Shown here piece after piece: positions 39,435 to 50,287 of a DNA stretch of 64,000 nt. Origin of the DNA: Derxia lacustris. GTDB lineage: Bacteria > Pseudomonadota > Gammaproteobacteria > Burkholderiales > Burkholderiaceae_E. The stretch covers positions 269,030 to 333,029 of the forward strand of contig NZ_MUHU01000011.1 of the NCBI RefSeq assembly GCF_002105195.1, in the 5' to 3' direction. Both the position numbers and the translations under genes were made by a program. Numbering within the stretch: position 1 is the first letter of the stretch; every line of letters begins with the position of its first letter. A model generated the notes under the pieces. That model was not told the origin of the DNA. It did not search any database and saw only the letters and a list, made by a program, of their open reading frames with translations.

Positions 39435-40472
39435 TCAGTGTTCCTCATGGTCCGGGTGACGCAGCGAGCGCCAGAGCAGCACGGGCAGGATGGCGGTGAA
39501 CACGATCACCTCCTTGAAGGCGCTGGCCTCGAAGGCGCCGAAGCTCTCGACCAGACCGAGCAGCACCGCGCCGAGCGCCGCCATCGGATAGCTGGCCAGC
39601 CCGGCGAACACCGCCGCGACGAAGCCCTTGAGCCCGATCAGAAAGCCGCTGTCGTAAAAGATGGTGGTGGTCGGCCCGACCAGCAGACCCGACAGCGCGC
39701 CGATGAAGGCCGCCAGCAGGAACGCGCTGCGGCCCGCCGTCTCGGTCGAGATGCCGACGATGCGCGCGCCGAGCCGGTTGACCGCCGTGGCCCGCAGCGC
39801 CTTGCCATACAGGCTGCGCTCGAAGAACAGCCACAGCAGCGCGATCAGCGCCGCCGACGCCAGCAGCATCAGCGCGTTCTGGCCCGACAGCGTCAGCGCG
39901 CTGAGCGAAAAGCGCTCATCCCAGAAGCTCGGATTGCGATAGCCCTCGGCGCCGAAGAACACCAGCGCCAGCCCGGTCAGCACGAAATGCACGCCGACCG
40001 ACACGATCAGCAGCACCAGCACGCTCGCATCGGCCAGCGGCCGGAAGGCGATGCGCCAGACCATGCCGCCGAGCGGCGTGACCAGCCCCAGCGTGAGCAG
40101 CGCCTGCACCCACAGCGGCGCCTGGCGCGGCGCGGCCCAGATCGCCAGCATCGAGATCAGCACCGGAAACGCCGCCACCGAGCGCGCATGCCGCAGCACG
40201 CTGAAGAAGTCCTGGCCGCGCCGCGCAAGCGCCACGCTTTCGGTCAGCAGCGTGAACGCCGTCAGCGCCAGCAGCAGCCAGACCGTGCCCGGCGTCTTGC
40301 CGAGCTGGAACATGCCGAGCGTGAGCGCGCCATAGGCGACGAACTCGCCCTGGGGAATGAACAGCACCCGCGTGACCGAGAACAGCAGCACGGTCGCGAT
40401 GGCCAGCAGCGCATACACCGCGCCGCCGGTCAGGCCGTCGAGCGCGAGGATGCCGGCGATGGAGGCGTCCAT
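39435..40472 (-). CDS. livH: LivH-type ABC transporter permease
   Basis: A 345-residue permease with about eight helices and the LivH patterns [49 protein letters not shown] and [31 protein letters not shown]. It pairs with the fused LivMG protein. It starts 4 bases after the livK stop. Confidence 0.93.
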   Translation of the reverse strand: MDASIAGILALDGLTGGAVYALLAIATVLLFSVTRVLFIPQGEFVAYGALTLGMFQLGKTPGTVWLLLALTAFTLLTESVALARRGQDFFSVLRHARSVAAFPVLISMLAIWAAPRQAPLWVQALLTLGLVTPLGGMVWRIAFRPLADASVLVLLIVSVGVHFVLTGLALVFFGAEGYRNPSFWDERFSLSALTLSGQNALMLLASAALIALLWLFFERSLYGKALRATAVNRLGARIVGISTETAGRSAFLLAAFIGALSGLLVGPTTTIFYDSGFLIGLKGFVAAVFAGLASYPMAALGAVLLGLVESFGAFEASAFKEVIVFTAILPVLLWRSLRHPDHEEH

Positions 40473-40476
40473 GCGC

Positions 40477-41619
40477 TCAGTTCTCCAGCTTCCAGTCGCC
40501 ATTGACGACCTTGAGGATGACGCCGGTCTCGGGCGTGAAGCCCCAGTGGTCCTTGGGCGAGTAGTCGAGCACGCCCTGCGACACCGCGATCGGGCCGGCC
40601 GCCTCCAGCGCGTCCTTGAGCGCGGCGCGGAATTCCTTCGTGCCCGGCTTCGCCTTCTTGAGCGCCGCCGGCACGATGGTCTCCAGCACCAGCCGGATGT
40701 CGTAGGCATGGGCCGCGAACTGGTTGCGCGAGCCGGCGCCGTAGGCCTTCTCGTACTCGGTCACGAATTGCAGCGCCGGCTTCTTGGACGGATTGCCGTC
40801 GGGCAGCTGCTCGGCCACGGTGGCCGGGCCGCTCACCACGAAGGCGCCTTCCACATCCTTGCCGCCCACGCGCATCAGGTCGCGCGAGGCGGCCGAATGG
40901 GTCTGGTAGATCTTGCCCTTGTAGCCGCGCTCGACCAGCGCGCGATGCGGCATCGCCGCGCCGCTGCCCGAGGCCACCACCAGCATCGCGTCGGGGCTGG
41001 CCGACACCAGCTTGAGCGCCTGCGCGGTCACGCTGGTATCGGCGCGCTGGAAGCGCTCGACCGCCAGCAGCTTGATGCCGGCGGCCTGGGCCTTGGCGCT
41101 GAAATCCTTGAGCCAGGCTTCGCCGTAGGCATCGCCATAGCCGAGGAAGCCGACGCTCTTCACGCCCTGCTTCTTCATGTGCTCGACGATGGCATGGGCC
41201 ATCACCGCCGTGCTGTGCGCGATGCGATAGGTCCAGGCGTCGCGGCCCTCGGGCACCACCGCCGGCGACACCGCGAACTGGAGCGTCTGGCCTTCGGCGG
41301 CCACATCGATCATGGCCACCGCCACCGGCGTGGCGGCCGAGCCGACGATGAGATCGACCTTGTCCTCGCTGATGAAGCGGCGCGCGTTCTTGACGCCGGC
41401 CGTGGGATCGGTGGCGTCGTCGAGCACGATGACATTGAGCTTCTCGCCAGCGATGGACTGGGGCCAGAGCGCGATGCCGTTCTTGACCGGAATGCCCAGG
41501 CCCGAGGCCGGACCGGTGAGCGGCAGCGTCACGCCGATGGTGATGTCGGCCTGCGCGCTGCCGGCGCAAAGCGTGCCGGCGAGCGCGATGAGCGCCGCGA
41601 GTTTCGCGGATTGATGCAT
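40477..41619 (-). CDS. LivK-type periplasmic binding protein, probably for aromatic acids
   Basis: A 380-residue binding protein with signal peptide ending AQA-DIT and the receptor-ligand-binding fold ([61 protein letters not shown]). GGAGGAAG lies before the ATG. Relatives encoded beside aromatic catabolic genes bind benzoates or phenylpropanoids rather than leucine. Divergence from a feruloyl-esterase-like gene supports a hydroxycinnamate ligand (inference). Confidence 0.88.
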   Translation of the reverse strand: MHQSAKLAALIALAGTLCAGSAQADITIGVTLPLTGPASGLGIPVKNGIALWPQSIAGEKLNVIVLDDATDPTAGVKNARRFISEDKVDLIVGSAATPVAVAMIDVAAEGQTLQFAVSPAVVPEGRDAWTYRIAHSTAVMAHAIVEHMKKQGVKSVGFLGYGDAYGEAWLKDFSAKAQAAGIKLLAVERFQRADTSVTAQALKLVSASPDAMLVVASGSGAAMPHRALVERGYKGKIYQTHSAASRDLMRVGGKDVEGAFVVSGPATVAEQLPDGNPSKKPALQFVTEYEKAYGAGSRNQFAAHAYDIRLVLETIVPAALKKAKPGTKEFRAALKDALEAAGPIAVSQGVLDYSPKDHWGFTPETGVILKVVNGDWKLEN

Positions 41620-41964
41620 GTCTTCCTCCAGCGTCTTGGTGGTGTGTCGCGCGGGGTTCCGGTGCAACGCCCGACCCCGTTTATTGGTTATTACTTTTAA
41701 CCAAAAACCGGTTTCGCTCAGTCGGTGTTTTCCCGATTTCCGAGGATCGGTGGCGCGCTTGCCAAACCGCCACCACCGTCGCCACTGGTTGTGAACGCTG
41801 CAATGCAGCATCAGACGCGTGCGATAGCCGGCCGGACGCGGGAAATCCCCCATCCTCGGCAACCACCGCTTTTAGTTCACAACAATAATAATTTTGGCTC
41901 CACAGAGGATTCCGGCGTGGCGCATTGCATCCGCCTGGCGGACGACCGGAACGAGGAGACGCGA
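41620..41964. other. Divergent livK/tannase promoter region
   Basis: A 345-base gap with strong AT-rich pockets (41680-41714 and 41870-41895) in a GC-rich setting. On the minus strand a weaker sigma-54-like sequence (41663-41678, GGGGTCGGGCGTTGCA reading order, TTGCA exact) precedes livK by about 45 bases. Two 9-base arms GTTGTGAAC (41788-41796) and GTTCACAAC (41875-41883) are inverted repeats 78 bases apart. Confidence 0.55.
41684..41704. promoter_or_regulatory. Inverted repeat operator candidate upstream of livK
   Basis: TTGGTTA (41684-41690) and TAACCAA (41698-41704) are perfect arms 7 bases apart; the palindrome AAACCGGTTT follows at 41705-41714. Reading from 41682, TTATTGGTTATTACTT agrees at 12 of 16 positions with the element at 59208, which suggests a shared regulator. 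Confidence 0.6.
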
Positions 41965-43680
41965 TTGAAGACTTCCACCACCCTTGCGCTGCCCCTGGCG
42001 CTGCTCGGTGCCCTGGGCCTGGCGGCCTGCGGCAGCGATGACGCGCCGACCGAAACGGTGACCAGACTGGCCTGCGGCGAGATCACCACGGCGGCGCTCG
42101 GCATCGCCGGGCTGACCATCGGCAGCACCGAAAGCGTCGCCGCCGGCAGCGTCACGCCGAGCGGCGCGGCCCAGCCGCTGCCGGCGCACTGCCGCGTCGC
42201 CGGCAGCATCGATCCGCACACCGGCCCGGTCGACGGCAAGGCCTACGCCATCGGCTTCGAGCTGCGGCTGCCGGCCGACTGGAACGGCCGCTTCATGTTC
42301 CAGGGCGGCGGCGGCACCGACGGCGTGGTGAACCCGGCCTATGGCGCGATCCTGGGCGGCGGCGCCACCACCAATGCGCTGACGCGCGGCTTTGCCGTCG
42401 CCAGCACCGACGGTGGCCACACCGCCGAGACCGCCGCCATCGTCGGCGGCGCGCTGTTCGGCCTCGATCCGCAGGCGCGGCTCGACTACGGCTACAACGC
42501 CGTCGGCCGCACCACAGAGATCGCCAAGGCGGTGCTCAAGCGCTTCTACGGCGCCGACGCCGGCCATTCCTACTTCCTCGGCTGCTCCAACGGCGGGCGC
42601 CAGGCGCTGGTCGCGGCGACGCGCTTCGCCGACCGCTTCGACGGCATCGTGGCCGGCAACCCGGGCTTCAACCTGCCCAAGGCCGCCGTCCAGCACGCCT
42701 GGGACACCCAGGCTTTCGCATCGGTCGCGAGCAACGACACCGACGGCAAGCCCATCGTTGCGAGCGCTTTCAGCACCGCCGACATGAACCTGGTCGCGGC
42801 CAAGGTGGTGGAGAAATGCGATGCGCTCGACGGCCTGAGCGACGGCATCGTCAACCGCTTCGAGTCGTGCAAGGGCGTGTTCGATCCGGCCGAGCTGACC
42901 TGCACCGGCGCCAAGACCGACAGCTGCCTGACGGCGGCGCAGGTGACGGCGCTCGGCAAGGTCTTCGACGGTCCGCGCAACGGCGCCGGCGCCCAGCTCT
43001 ATGCCGACTGGCCCTGGGATGCGGGCGTGGGCGGATTCGGCTGGCGCATCTGGAAGCTGGGCACCTCGGCCACCTCGGTGCCCAATTCCATCATCGCCAC
43101 GCTCGGCGGCGGCTCGCTGCCCTATGTGTTCACCACGCCGCCCACCAAGGTGTCGGGCGAAGGCACGGGCGTGGTCGACTACCTGCTCGGCTTCAGCTTC
43201 GACACCGACGCGCCGAAGATCTACGCGACCGACGTCACCTACACCACCGCCGCCATGACCTTCATGACGCCGCCCAATCCGAGCGACCTGTCGGCCTTCA
43301 AGGGCCACGGCGGCAAGCTCATCGTCTTCCACGGCGGCAGCGATCCGGTGTTCTCGTACAACGACACGCGCAACTGGTACCAGTCGGTCGCGGCGGCCAA
43401 CGGCGGCGACGCCAAGGCGTTCGCGCGGCTGTTCGCGGTGCCCGGCATGAACCATTGCTCGGGCGGCCCGGCCACCGACAAGTTCGACATGCTCGCGGCC
43501 ATCGTCGACTGGGTCGAAGGCGGCAAGGCGCCCGACAGCATCCCGGCCGCGGCGCGCCCGGCCAATGCCGATGTGGCGGCCTTCCCCAACCGCACCCGGC
43601 CGCTCTGCGCCTGGCCCAAGGTGGCGGTCTACAAGGGCAGCGGCGACATCGAGGCGGCGGAGAACTTCAGCTGCCAGTGA
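41965..43680 (+). CDS. Tannase/feruloyl esterase family lipoprotein
   Basis: A 571-residue alpha/beta hydrolase with a lipoprotein signal (lipobox LGLAAC, Cys22). The catalytic triad is Ser208 (LGCSNGGRQ), Asp460 (GGSDPVF) and His497 (MNHCSGG), with Cys207 and Cys498 beside Ser and His as in the CS-D-HC motif of fungal and bacterial tannases and feruloyl esterases. It should release hydroxycinnamic or gallic acids from esters at the cell surface or in the periplasm. The TTG at 41965 is chosen for GAGGAGA 6 bases upstream and the clean signal peptide. Confidence 0.92.
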   Translation: MKTSTTLALPLALLGALGLAACGSDDAPTETVTRLACGEITTAALGIAGLTIGSTESVAAGSVTPSGAAQPLPAHCRVAGSIDPHTGPVDGKAYAIGFELRLPADWNGRFMFQGGGGTDGVVNPAYGAILGGGATTNALTRGFAVASTDGGHTAETAAIVGGALFGLDPQARLDYGYNAVGRTTEIAKAVLKRFYGADAGHSYFLGCSNGGRQALVAATRFADRFDGIVAGNPGFNLPKAAVQHAWDTQAFASVASNDTDGKPIVASAFSTADMNLVAAKVVEKCDALDGLSDGIVNRFESCKGVFDPAELTCTGAKTDSCLTAAQVTALGKVFDGPRNGAGAQLYADWPWDAGVGGFGWRIWKLGTSATSVPNSIIATLGGGSLPYVFTTPPTKVSGEGTGVVDYLLGFSFDTDAPKIYATDVTYTTAAMTFMTPPNPSDLSAFKGHGGKLIVFHGGSDPVFSYNDTRNWYQSVAAANGGDAKAFARLFAVPGMNHCSGGPATDKFDMLAAIVDWVEGGKAPDSIPAAARPANADVAAFPNRTRPLCAWPKVAVYKGSGDIEAAENFSCQ

Positions 43681-43691
43681 AGCGACGCAAG

Positions 43692-43724
43692 CCGCCGCGC
43701 GATGGCATGACCGGCGCGCGGCGG
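43692..43724. terminator. GC-rich hairpin between convergent tannase and DUF2127 genes
   Basis: CCGCCGCGCG (43692-43701) pairs perfectly with CGCGCGGCGG (43715-43724). A second 8-bp hairpin follows. There is no U run, so termination is only suggested by position between convergent genes. Confidence 0.4.
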
Positions 43725-43770
43725 ACCGGGCCCGGCGGCGGCCTGTCGCGCCACCGCCGGGCGCACGGCG

Positions 43771-44265
43771 TCAGGCGGATCGGCCGCGCCGCCGCCACAG
43801 CCGCCAGCCCAGCAGCAGCAGCACCGCCAGATTCAGCGCGATCACGCCCAGCCCGAGCGGCGTCACCCGGTGCAGCAGATGCGCCAGCTCGAACGGCAGA
43901 TAGAGCGCCCCCGACAGCGCGCCGAGCAGTTCGCCCCAGGCCCGGCCCTGCCACAGCCCCCAGGCCTCGAAGCCGCGCAGCAGCACATAGCCGAGCACCA
44001 GCTGCATCAGCGCACGCGGATTGGCGGCGCGCAGCGCATCCGCGTCGTGCAGCAGCAGCGCCGGCAGCCGCGCGTCCGGGTCGAGCCCCAGATGACCGAT
44101 GAGCGCCAGCGCCAGCGCATGCAGGTCTCGATGCAGCAGTCCGAGCAGGCCCAGCCCCGCCGCCAGCGCGAGCAGGCCCTTGAGCGCCTCGAAGGCGGCA
44201 ATGCTGCGCAGCGCGCGGTCGCCGGCCGGACGCGGCGCGGCAACGGGAGTTGGCGAGAAGGACAT
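43771..44265 (-). CDS. DUF2127 membrane protein
   Basis: A 164-residue protein with three to four helices and the DUF2127 pattern: SIAAFEALKGLLALAAGLGLLGLLHRDLHALA at the N-terminus, then YVLLRGFEAWGLWQGRAWGELLGALSGALYLPFELAHLL. Function unknown. It follows cheR by 52 bases and may be the last gene of the chemotaxis operon or separate. Confidence 0.85.
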   Translation of the reverse strand: MSFSPTPVAAPRPAGDRALRSIAAFEALKGLLALAAGLGLLGLLHRDLHALALALIGHLGLDPDARLPALLLHDADALRAANPRALMQLVLGYVLLRGFEAWGLWQGRAWGELLGALSGALYLPFELAHLLHRVTPLGLGVIALNLAVLLLLGWRLWRRRGRSA

Positions 44266-44317
44266 GGGCGGTCGACATGAGCTGGGCCGCGAGCGGCGCC
44301 GATGCGCGACCTTAGCC

Positions 44318-45142
44318 TCAGTCCGGCAGGCGCCGATAGATCGACGGCCGCAGCGCGCGCAGCCGGTCGTTCACGCCGTGCAGCGACTCGGAATGGCTGG
44401 TCAGCAGCCAGCCGCCCGGCCGCAGCTGGCCCAGCACCCGCGCCACCACCTGACGCTTGGTCTCGGGCGGGAAATAGATCATCACGTTGCGCAGAAAGAT
44501 CACGTCGAACATGCCGAGGTCGGGCAGCGGCGCGCTGAGATTGATCTGGGCAAACCGCACCGACCGGCGCAGCGCCGGCGCGATCGCGAAGCGCCCGGCC
44601 TGCGGGCCGACGCCCTTGAGGCAGTGGTGCCGGCGCAGCTGCGCCGGAATCGTCGCCGCCGCGTCGAGCGGATACAGGCCGGCGCGCGCCGTGTCGAGCA
44701 CGCGGGTGCTGATGTCGGACGCGAGCAGCTCGAAGCCGCCGACGCCGAGCGCATCGGCCAGCACCATCGCAAGGCTGTAGGGCTCCTCGCCGGTCGAGCT
44801 GGCGGCGCACCAGAGGCGCGGCCGGGGCTCGGCCGCCAGCGTCGGCAGGATGCTGTCGCGCAGGAAATCGAAATGCGCCGGCTCGCGGAAGAAGTGCGTC
44901 TCGTTGGTCGTCAGCAGATCGATGAAGACCTGGCGCTCGGCCGCGTCGGCGGTCACGCGTTCGAGATAGCCGCGCCAGTCGGCGCTGCCCTGGCTGCGCA
45001 GATGGCGCGCGAGCCGGCCCTCGACCAGCGGCAGCTTGACGTCCTTGAGATGGACGCCGGTGCTGGCCTCGAACAGGTCGCGCAGCTGGCGGAAGTCGGC
45101 CGGTGCCAGCGCGGGCAGGCCGGCCGCCGTCTCGACCGGCAT
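44318..45142 (-). CDS. cheR: Chemotaxis protein methyltransferase CheR
   Basis: A 274-residue SAM-dependent enzyme that methylates glutamates on chemoreceptors. The N-terminal helical domain (FRQLRDLFEASTGVHLKDVKLPLVEGRL) is followed by the methyltransferase domain with LWCAASSTGEEPYSLAMVLAD and MFDVIFLRNVMIYFPPETK. It starts 1 base after cheW. No CheB methylesterase is encoded in this operon. Confidence 0.94.
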   Translation of the reverse strand: MPVETAAGLPALAPADFRQLRDLFEASTGVHLKDVKLPLVEGRLARHLRSQGSADWRGYLERVTADAAERQVFIDLLTTNETHFFREPAHFDFLRDSILPTLAAEPRPRLWCAASSTGEEPYSLAMVLADALGVGGFELLASDISTRVLDTARAGLYPLDAAATIPAQLRRHHCLKGVGPQAGRFAIAPALRRSVRFAQINLSAPLPDLGMFDVIFLRNVMIYFPPETKRQVVARVLGQLRPGGWLLTSHSESLHGVNDRLRALRPSIYRRLPD

Positions 45143-45143
45143 G

Positions 45144-45692
45144 TCAGTCCGCGGCCGGCGCGTCGAGGCCCGCGACCGCCAGTTCGTCGACCGACAGCAC
45201 CTTGCCGAGGTCGAGCAGGATCACGAAGTTGCCGTTGACCTTGGCCATGCCCTCGATGAAGTCGGCACGGATGCCGACGCCGAAGGTCGGCGCCGGCTCG
45301 ATCTGGCTGCCGTCGATCTGGCGCACCGCGGTCACGCTGTCGACCACGATGCCCAGCACATGGGTCTCGTCGCCGACCAGCACGTCGAGGATCACGATGC
45401 AGGTGCGGCGCGACACCTCGGTCGGCGCGCGGCCGAAGCGCGCATTGACATCGACCACCGGCACCACCGCGCCGCGCAGGTTGATGACGCCGAGCATGTA
45501 GGGCGGCGTCATCGGCACGCTGGCGATCGCGCGGTAGCCGATGATTTCGCGCACCCGCTGGGTATTCACGCCGAACTGCTCGCGCGCCAGCGAGAAGATC
45601 AGGTACTGGCTTGCCTGCGGCGGCGCGACCCGGGCCGGCTGGCGCTCGGCACCGGCGCTCGACGCAAGATGCAGATGGCTCACGGCGCTCAC
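45144..45692 (-). CDS. cheW: Chemotaxis coupling protein CheW
   Basis: A 182-residue CheW-domain protein ([59 protein letters not shown]) with an extra N-terminal stretch of 30 residues. It links receptors to CheA. It overlaps the mcp gene by 4 bases. Confidence 0.93.
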   Translation of the reverse strand: MSAVSHLHLASSAGAERQPARVAPPQASQYLIFSLAREQFGVNTQRVREIIGYRAIASVPMTPPYMLGVINLRGAVVPVVDVNARFGRAPTEVSRRTCIVILDVLVGDETHVLGIVVDSVTAVRQIDGSQIEPAPTFGVGIRADFIEGMAKVNGNFVILLDLGKVLSVDELAVAGLDAPAAD

Positions 45693-47356
45693 TCCTCGAA
45701 CGGCACGAAATCGTTGAGCGAGTCGTCGGACGTCCTGACCGGCTTGCGCGGCGCGGCATGGGCCCGGTGCGGCACCGGCGGCCGGCTCGCCGGCGCGGCC
45801 GGACGCGCGGCGCGACCGGCGCTGCGGCCGTAGTCGGCGCCCGTCGGGCCGGCGTCGATCGAGAAGTAGGCCATCAGCTGCTCAAGCTGGTCGGCCTGGG
45901 CGTTCATCTCCTCGGCGGTCGCGGCCAGCTCTTCCGACGCGGCGGCGTTCTGCTGCGTCAGCTGGGACAGCTGCGACATGGCGGTGTTGATCTGGCCGAT
46001 GCCGGCCGACTGCTCGTTGGACGCGGCCGAGATTTCCTGCACCAGATCCGACGCCTTGGTGATCGACGGCACGATGGTGTTGAGCAGCTCGCCGGCACGC
46101 TCGGCCAGCGACACGCTCGACTTGGCGACCTCGCCGATTTCCTGCGCCGCCTCCTGGCTGCGCTCGGCCAGCTTGCGCACCTCGTCGGCCACCACCGCAA
46201 AGCCCTTGCCGTGCTCGCCGGCGCGCGCCGCCTCGATGGCCGCATTGAGCGCCAGCAGATTGGTCTGGTAGGCGATGTCGTCGATGATTCCGATCTTGTC
46301 GGCGATGGTCTTCATCGCCTGCACCGTGGCGCGCACCGCCGTGCCGCCCTCGTCCGCTTCCTTGGCCGCCTTGCCCGACATGCCTTCGGTGATGCGCGCG
46401 TTCTCGGCGTTCTGCTGCACCGAGCTCGACATTTCTTCCATCGACGCCGAGGTCTCCTCGACGCTCGACGCCTGCTCGCTGGTGCCCTGGCTCATGCTCT
46501 GCGAGGTGGCCGAAACCTGCACCGAGGCCGAGGCCAGCGCACCCGAGGCGCTGCGCACCTGACCGATGGTGTCGGCCAGCCGGTCGACCATGTTCTTGAC
46601 CGTCGCCAGCATGCTGGTGCTGTCGCCCGGCTTGAGCGCGACCTTCACCGTCAAATCGCCGCGCGCCACCTTGTCGAGCACCTCGGCCGCATAGGCGGGC
46701 TCGCCGCCGAGCTGCTTGATGAGGCTGCGCGCAATGCCCCAGCCGATCAGCGCCACCACCACCAGCGTGATGCCGGCGACCGTCAGACTCATCACGGTCG
46801 CATCCTGGCGCACGCCGACCGCGCGTTCACCGCCAGCCTTGCCGAGCGCCTCGTTGTAGGCGCGATGCTCGGCCAGCGCTTCCTCGATGCGGCCGAACGT
46901 CGCCTGATTGCGGCTCAGCAGATCGAGCGCTTCCTCGCGCTTGCCGGCGATCGCCAGCCCGACCACGTCGGTGCGCAGGCCGAGCCAGGCCTTGAGCGCG
47001 GCATTCACCTTGTCGAGCAGCGCCCTGTCCTTGTCGTCCGACAGGTTGTGCGATTCGTAGTACTTGATCGCGTCTTCGATCTTGGGAATGTTTTCCTGCA
47101 TCTGGCGTTCGAGATCGCGGCGCTCGTCGCCATTGACGCTGGCCAGCAGGCGCCAGGTCATGACCCGCACGCGCGATACCGTCACCGAAATCTCGGCCAG
47201 ATTGATGAGGCTGGGCACCGTGTTGATCGTGCTGTAGCTGGCGGCGTCGTACACCTTCTCCATCTGGCGCAGCGCCAGCGCGCTGAGCGTGCCGATGCCG
47301 AACAGCGCGCTGAGGATCAGCAACATGAACTTCTGGGTCACCGTGAGTTTGTTCAT
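45689..47356 (-). CDS. Methyl-accepting chemotaxis protein
   Basis: A 555-residue receptor with helix 1 (about 9-28), a periplasmic four-helix-bundle (Tar/4HB) domain, helix 2 (about 192-212), HAMP, and a signalling domain whose tip reads [42 protein letters not shown] (tip sequence spans about 358-400). Methylation-helix motifs [14 protein letters not shown] and [14 protein letters not shown] are present. The C-terminal tail NDFVPFEE is acidic. Ligand unknown; linkage to aromatic catabolic genes suggests taxis to aromatics. Confidence 0.94.
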   Translation of the reverse strand: MNKLTVTQKFMLLILSALFGIGTLSALALRQMEKVYDAASYSTINTVPSLINLAEISVTVSRVRVMTWRLLASVNGDERRDLERQMQENIPKIEDAIKYYESHNLSDDKDRALLDKVNAALKAWLGLRTDVVGLAIAGKREEALDLLSRNQATFGRIEEALAEHRAYNEALGKAGGERAVGVRQDATVMSLTVAGITLVVVALIGWGIARSLIKQLGGEPAYAAEVLDKVARGDLTVKVALKPGDSTSMLATVKNMVDRLADTIGQVRSASGALASASVQVSATSQSMSQGTSEQASSVEETSASMEEMSSSVQQNAENARITEGMSGKAAKEADEGGTAVRATVQAMKTIADKIGIIDDIAYQTNLLALNAAIEAARAGEHGKGFAVVADEVRKLAERSQEAAQEIGEVAKSSVSLAERAGELLNTIVPSITKASDLVQEISAASNEQSAGIGQINTAMSQLSQLTQQNAAASEELAATAEEMNAQADQLEQLMAYFSIDAGPTGADYGRSAGRAARPAAPASRPPVPHRAHAAPRKPVRTSDDSLNDFVPFEE

Positions 47357-47415
47357 CGAGGTCTCCTGCGACCGGAGTGGGTGAATGTGTGGGGAATGAA
47401 GGACGAGACGGGAAA

Positions 47416-49557
47416 TCAAAGGACGGCGGGTTGCGGCGCCGGCGGCGCGGCGGCGCCGGGCAGCGAGCGCCGCTCGGTCTCGCGGATCAGCGTCGGCACA
47501 TCGAGCAGCAGCGCGACCGAGCCGTTGGCCAGGATCGTGAAACCGCCGATGCCCTGCACGCCGTCGAAGACCTTGCCGAGCGGCTTGATGACGGTCTGCA
47601 GCTCGCCCATCAGCTGGTCGACGACCAGACCGACGCGCATGCCGCCGCCGTTGACGACCACCACGTTCTGGCGCCGGCCGGGCTGGCCGCCGATGTCGTG
47701 CAGTTCGCGCAGGCTCACCAGCGGCAGCACCTCGCCGCGCAGGTCGAGCCAGCCACGGTCGGCGGCGTGCTGGCGCGGCAGTTCGATGCACTCGACCACC
47801 ATGTCGAGCGGCACCACATAGGCCGAGCCGCCGACGCCCATCATGAAACCGTCGATGATCGCCAGCGTGAGCGGCAGCCGGATCGACAGCGTCGTGCCGC
47901 TGCCTTCGACGGAGCGGATGTCGATCGAGCCGCGCAGCGCGGCGATGTTGCGCTTGACCACATCCATGCCGACGCCGCGCCCCGACAGGTTGCTGATCTG
48001 CTCGGCGGTGGAAAAGCCCGGCTCGAAGATCAGCTGCCAGGTCTCGCGTTCGCCGAGCTGGGTCTCGGGCGCGATCAGGCCGCGCTCGATCGCCTTGCGC
48101 AGGATGCGGTCGCGGCGCAGGCCGGCGCCGTCGTCGCCGACCTCGACCACCACGCAGCCGGCATCGTGATAGGCATGCAGCGTCACCCGGCCCTGGGCCG
48201 GCTTGCCGGCCCGGGCGCGTTCCTCGGCGCTCTCGATGCCGTGGTCGATGGCATTGCGCACCAGATGCGTGAGCGGATCGGCCAGCTTCTCGACCACGGT
48301 CTTGTCGAGCTCGGTCTCGCCGCCCGAGATGTGCAGCGCGATGTCCTTGCCGAGCTCCTGGCTCACGTCGCGCACCACGCGCTGAAACCGGTTGAAGGTG
48401 CCGCCGATCTGCACCATGCGCAGGTCGAGCGCCGAATCGCGCACCTCCTCCATCAGGCGCGAAATCTGCGCCGTGGCCTGCACCAGCTCCTTCACGCGAT
48501 GCCGGCGCGCCACCTGGGCCGCGCCGGCGCCGGCCACGATCAGCTCGCCGACCAGGTCGATCAGATGATCGAGCTTGGTGGCATCGACCCGCACCATGTT
48601 CGGCCCGGCCGAGCGCGCCTCGCGGGCCGCGGTCGGCGCGTCGGCGGCCATGGCCGACTCGACCTCGGGCGCCGGGTCGGCCGGCGCGGCGGCCTGCAGC
48701 CGGTCGAGTTCGCCGGGCAGCAGCGAGCCGCAGCGCAGCAGCATGTCGGCGATGGACTCGCCGGCGGCGGCGCGCGCATCGATCAGCTCGCGGAAGCGGG
48801 CCAGACCGCCGTGCGGCTCGATGAAGCGCAGATCGCTCTCGTCGGCGACGAAGTCGAAGGCGGACTCGATTCGGGCCCGGTCGGCATCGCTGCGCAAGGC
48901 CACCTCGAAGCCGAGCCGGCAGTCGTCGGGTTCGAGCTCGCTCAGGCGCGGCAGCGCGGCGGCGCAGGTCTCGACATGCGCGATCTCGCCAAAGCCTTGC
49001 AGATAGCGCACGAAGCTCAGCGGATCGAAGCCGTCGCGGAACAGGTTGCGGCCGAAGCGCAGCGACAGATGCCAGTGCGCGGCGGCGGTGGGATCGGTCG
49101 CCGCCACCACGGGCGCGGGCGCGGCGGCAGCCGGTGCCGCTGCCGGCGCCGACCGGTGCTCGGCGGTGAGGTAATGGCCCAGCGCCGTGACGATGACGCC
49201 GCCCTGCTCGCGCATCGCGGCCGAGCGGGTGTCGACGCCGCTCGCGGCGACGGTCTGCATCCATTCGCGCAGATAGTCGCCACAGCGCAGCAGCAGGCCG
49301 GCCAGCGGCGGATCGATGGTCACGCTGCCCAGGCGCACGTTGTCGAGCACGCTCTCGGCCACATGGGTGAAGCCGACGATCTCGTCGAAGCCGAACAGGC
49401 CGGCGCTGCCCTTGATGGTGTGGGCAGCACGGAAGATTGCGTTGATCGCCTCGGGATCGCCGGGCCGCTGCTCCAGGTCGAGCAGGCTGGCCTCCATCTG
49501 CTCCAGCAGCTCCTGGCTTTCCGAGACGAACATCGACAGCGCTTCGTCCAGATTCAT
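47416..49557 (-). CDS. cheA: Chemotaxis histidine kinase CheA
   Basis: A 713-residue kinase: P1 Hpt domain with phosphorylated His46 ([10 protein letters not shown]), an atypical middle region of about 200 residues in place of P2, dimerisation P3, ATP-binding P4 ([28 protein letters not shown]) and a CheW-like P5. A CheY-like receiver is not fused. It overlaps the STAS gene by 4 bases. Confidence 0.95.
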   Translation of the reverse strand: MNLDEALSMFVSESQELLEQMEASLLDLEQRPGDPEAINAIFRAAHTIKGSAGLFGFDEIVGFTHVAESVLDNVRLGSVTIDPPLAGLLLRCGDYLREWMQTVAASGVDTRSAAMREQGGVIVTALGHYLTAEHRSAPAAAPAAAAPAPVVAATDPTAAAHWHLSLRFGRNLFRDGFDPLSFVRYLQGFGEIAHVETCAAALPRLSELEPDDCRLGFEVALRSDADRARIESAFDFVADESDLRFIEPHGGLARFRELIDARAAAGESIADMLLRCGSLLPGELDRLQAAAPADPAPEVESAMAADAPTAAREARSAGPNMVRVDATKLDHLIDLVGELIVAGAGAAQVARRHRVKELVQATAQISRLMEEVRDSALDLRMVQIGGTFNRFQRVVRDVSQELGKDIALHISGGETELDKTVVEKLADPLTHLVRNAIDHGIESAEERARAGKPAQGRVTLHAYHDAGCVVVEVGDDGAGLRRDRILRKAIERGLIAPETQLGERETWQLIFEPGFSTAEQISNLSGRGVGMDVVKRNIAALRGSIDIRSVEGSGTTLSIRLPLTLAIIDGFMMGVGGSAYVVPLDMVVECIELPRQHAADRGWLDLRGEVLPLVSLRELHDIGGQPGRRQNVVVVNGGGMRVGLVVDQLMGELQTVIKPLGKVFDGVQGIGGFTILANGSVALLLDVPTLIRETERRSLPGAAAPPAPQPAVL

Positions 49558-49904
49558 GGCGCGATCTCCTCGGCGGCGGGTTCGGCGGCGGGCGCGGCGG
49601 GGATGGGCTCGACGCCGGCAGCCGGCTCGGGCGCGCTGGCGAACCGGTCGGTCACGCCGGCCAGCGCCAGCAGCTCGCGCAGCACCGCCGACGGCGCCGC
49701 CAGCGCCAGTGCGCCGCCGCGTGCCTCGGCCTCGCGGCCGGCGGCCAGCAGCAGTTGCAGGCCGGCGCTGTCGGCCATGCCGACCGCCGCCAGATCGAGC
49801 GTCAGATGGCCGTCGGCCGGCATGGCGGCGAGCAGCTGCGCCTTGAGCGCATCGACGGTGTAGATCGTCATTTCGCCGTCGATCGCGAGTCGGGCGCCGT
49901 TCAT
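49554..49904 (-). CDS. STAS-domain protein of the chemotaxis operon
   Basis: A 116-residue anti-anti-sigma-like STAS domain ([30 protein letters not shown]) with Ser at the usual phosphorylation position (ADSAG) and a Pro/Ala tail. Such proteins in chemosensory operons probably act as switchable partners. It overlaps cheY and cheA by 4 bases each. Confidence 0.85.
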   Translation of the reverse strand: MNGARLAIDGEMTIYTVDALKAQLLAAMPADGHLTLDLAAVGMADSAGLQLLLAAGREAEARGGALALAAPSAVLRELLALAGVTDRFASAPEPAAGVEPIPAAPAAEPAAEEIAP

Positions 49905-50272
49905 GGCTGCACCAGCTTGGCAACGACATCGAGCAGTACCGGCACCGTGAAGGGCTTGGTGATCCATGCCCTCACGCCGGCGGCACGCGCCTGGTCCTTC
50001 CTGGCACGGCCGATCTCGGTGGTGAGCATCACCACGGGCGTGAAGCGGGCCGCGGGCTGCGTCTTCAGCGCGCTCACGAATTCGATGCCGTCCATGTTGG
50101 GCATGTTGAGGTCGCTGACGATCAGGTTGAACTTGCGGGCGTCGAGCAGCTTGAGCGCAGCTGCGCCATCGCTGGCCTCGACCACCTCGTATCCGGCGCC
50201 GGTCAGCGCGATGCGGACTGCCGACCGCAGCGACGACGAGTCGTCGACGATCATGATTCTGTTGTGGCTCAC
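49901..50272 (-). CDS. cheY: CheY-like single-domain response regulator
   Basis: A 123-residue receiver domain with acidic pocket Asp10/Asp11, phospho-acceptor Asp54 (VSDLNMPNM), Thr84 and Lys106 (ITKPF). It should be phosphorylated by CheA. It lies between the second receptor gene and the STAS gene. Confidence 0.93.
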   Translation of the reverse strand: MSHNRIMIVDDSSSLRSAVRIALTGAGYEVVEASDGAAALKLLDARKFNLIVSDLNMPNMDGIEFVSALKTQPAARFTPVVMLTTEIGRARKDQARAAGVRAWITKPFTVPVLLDVVAKLVQP

Positions 50273-50287
50273 GCCATTCCTCCGCTC

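Noticed and set aside
47357..49264. Long upstream extension of the chemoreceptor reading frame
   Set aside because: It runs in another frame through cheA with Arg/Ala-rich sequence. The ATG at 47356 with a membrane helix right after it is the receptor start.
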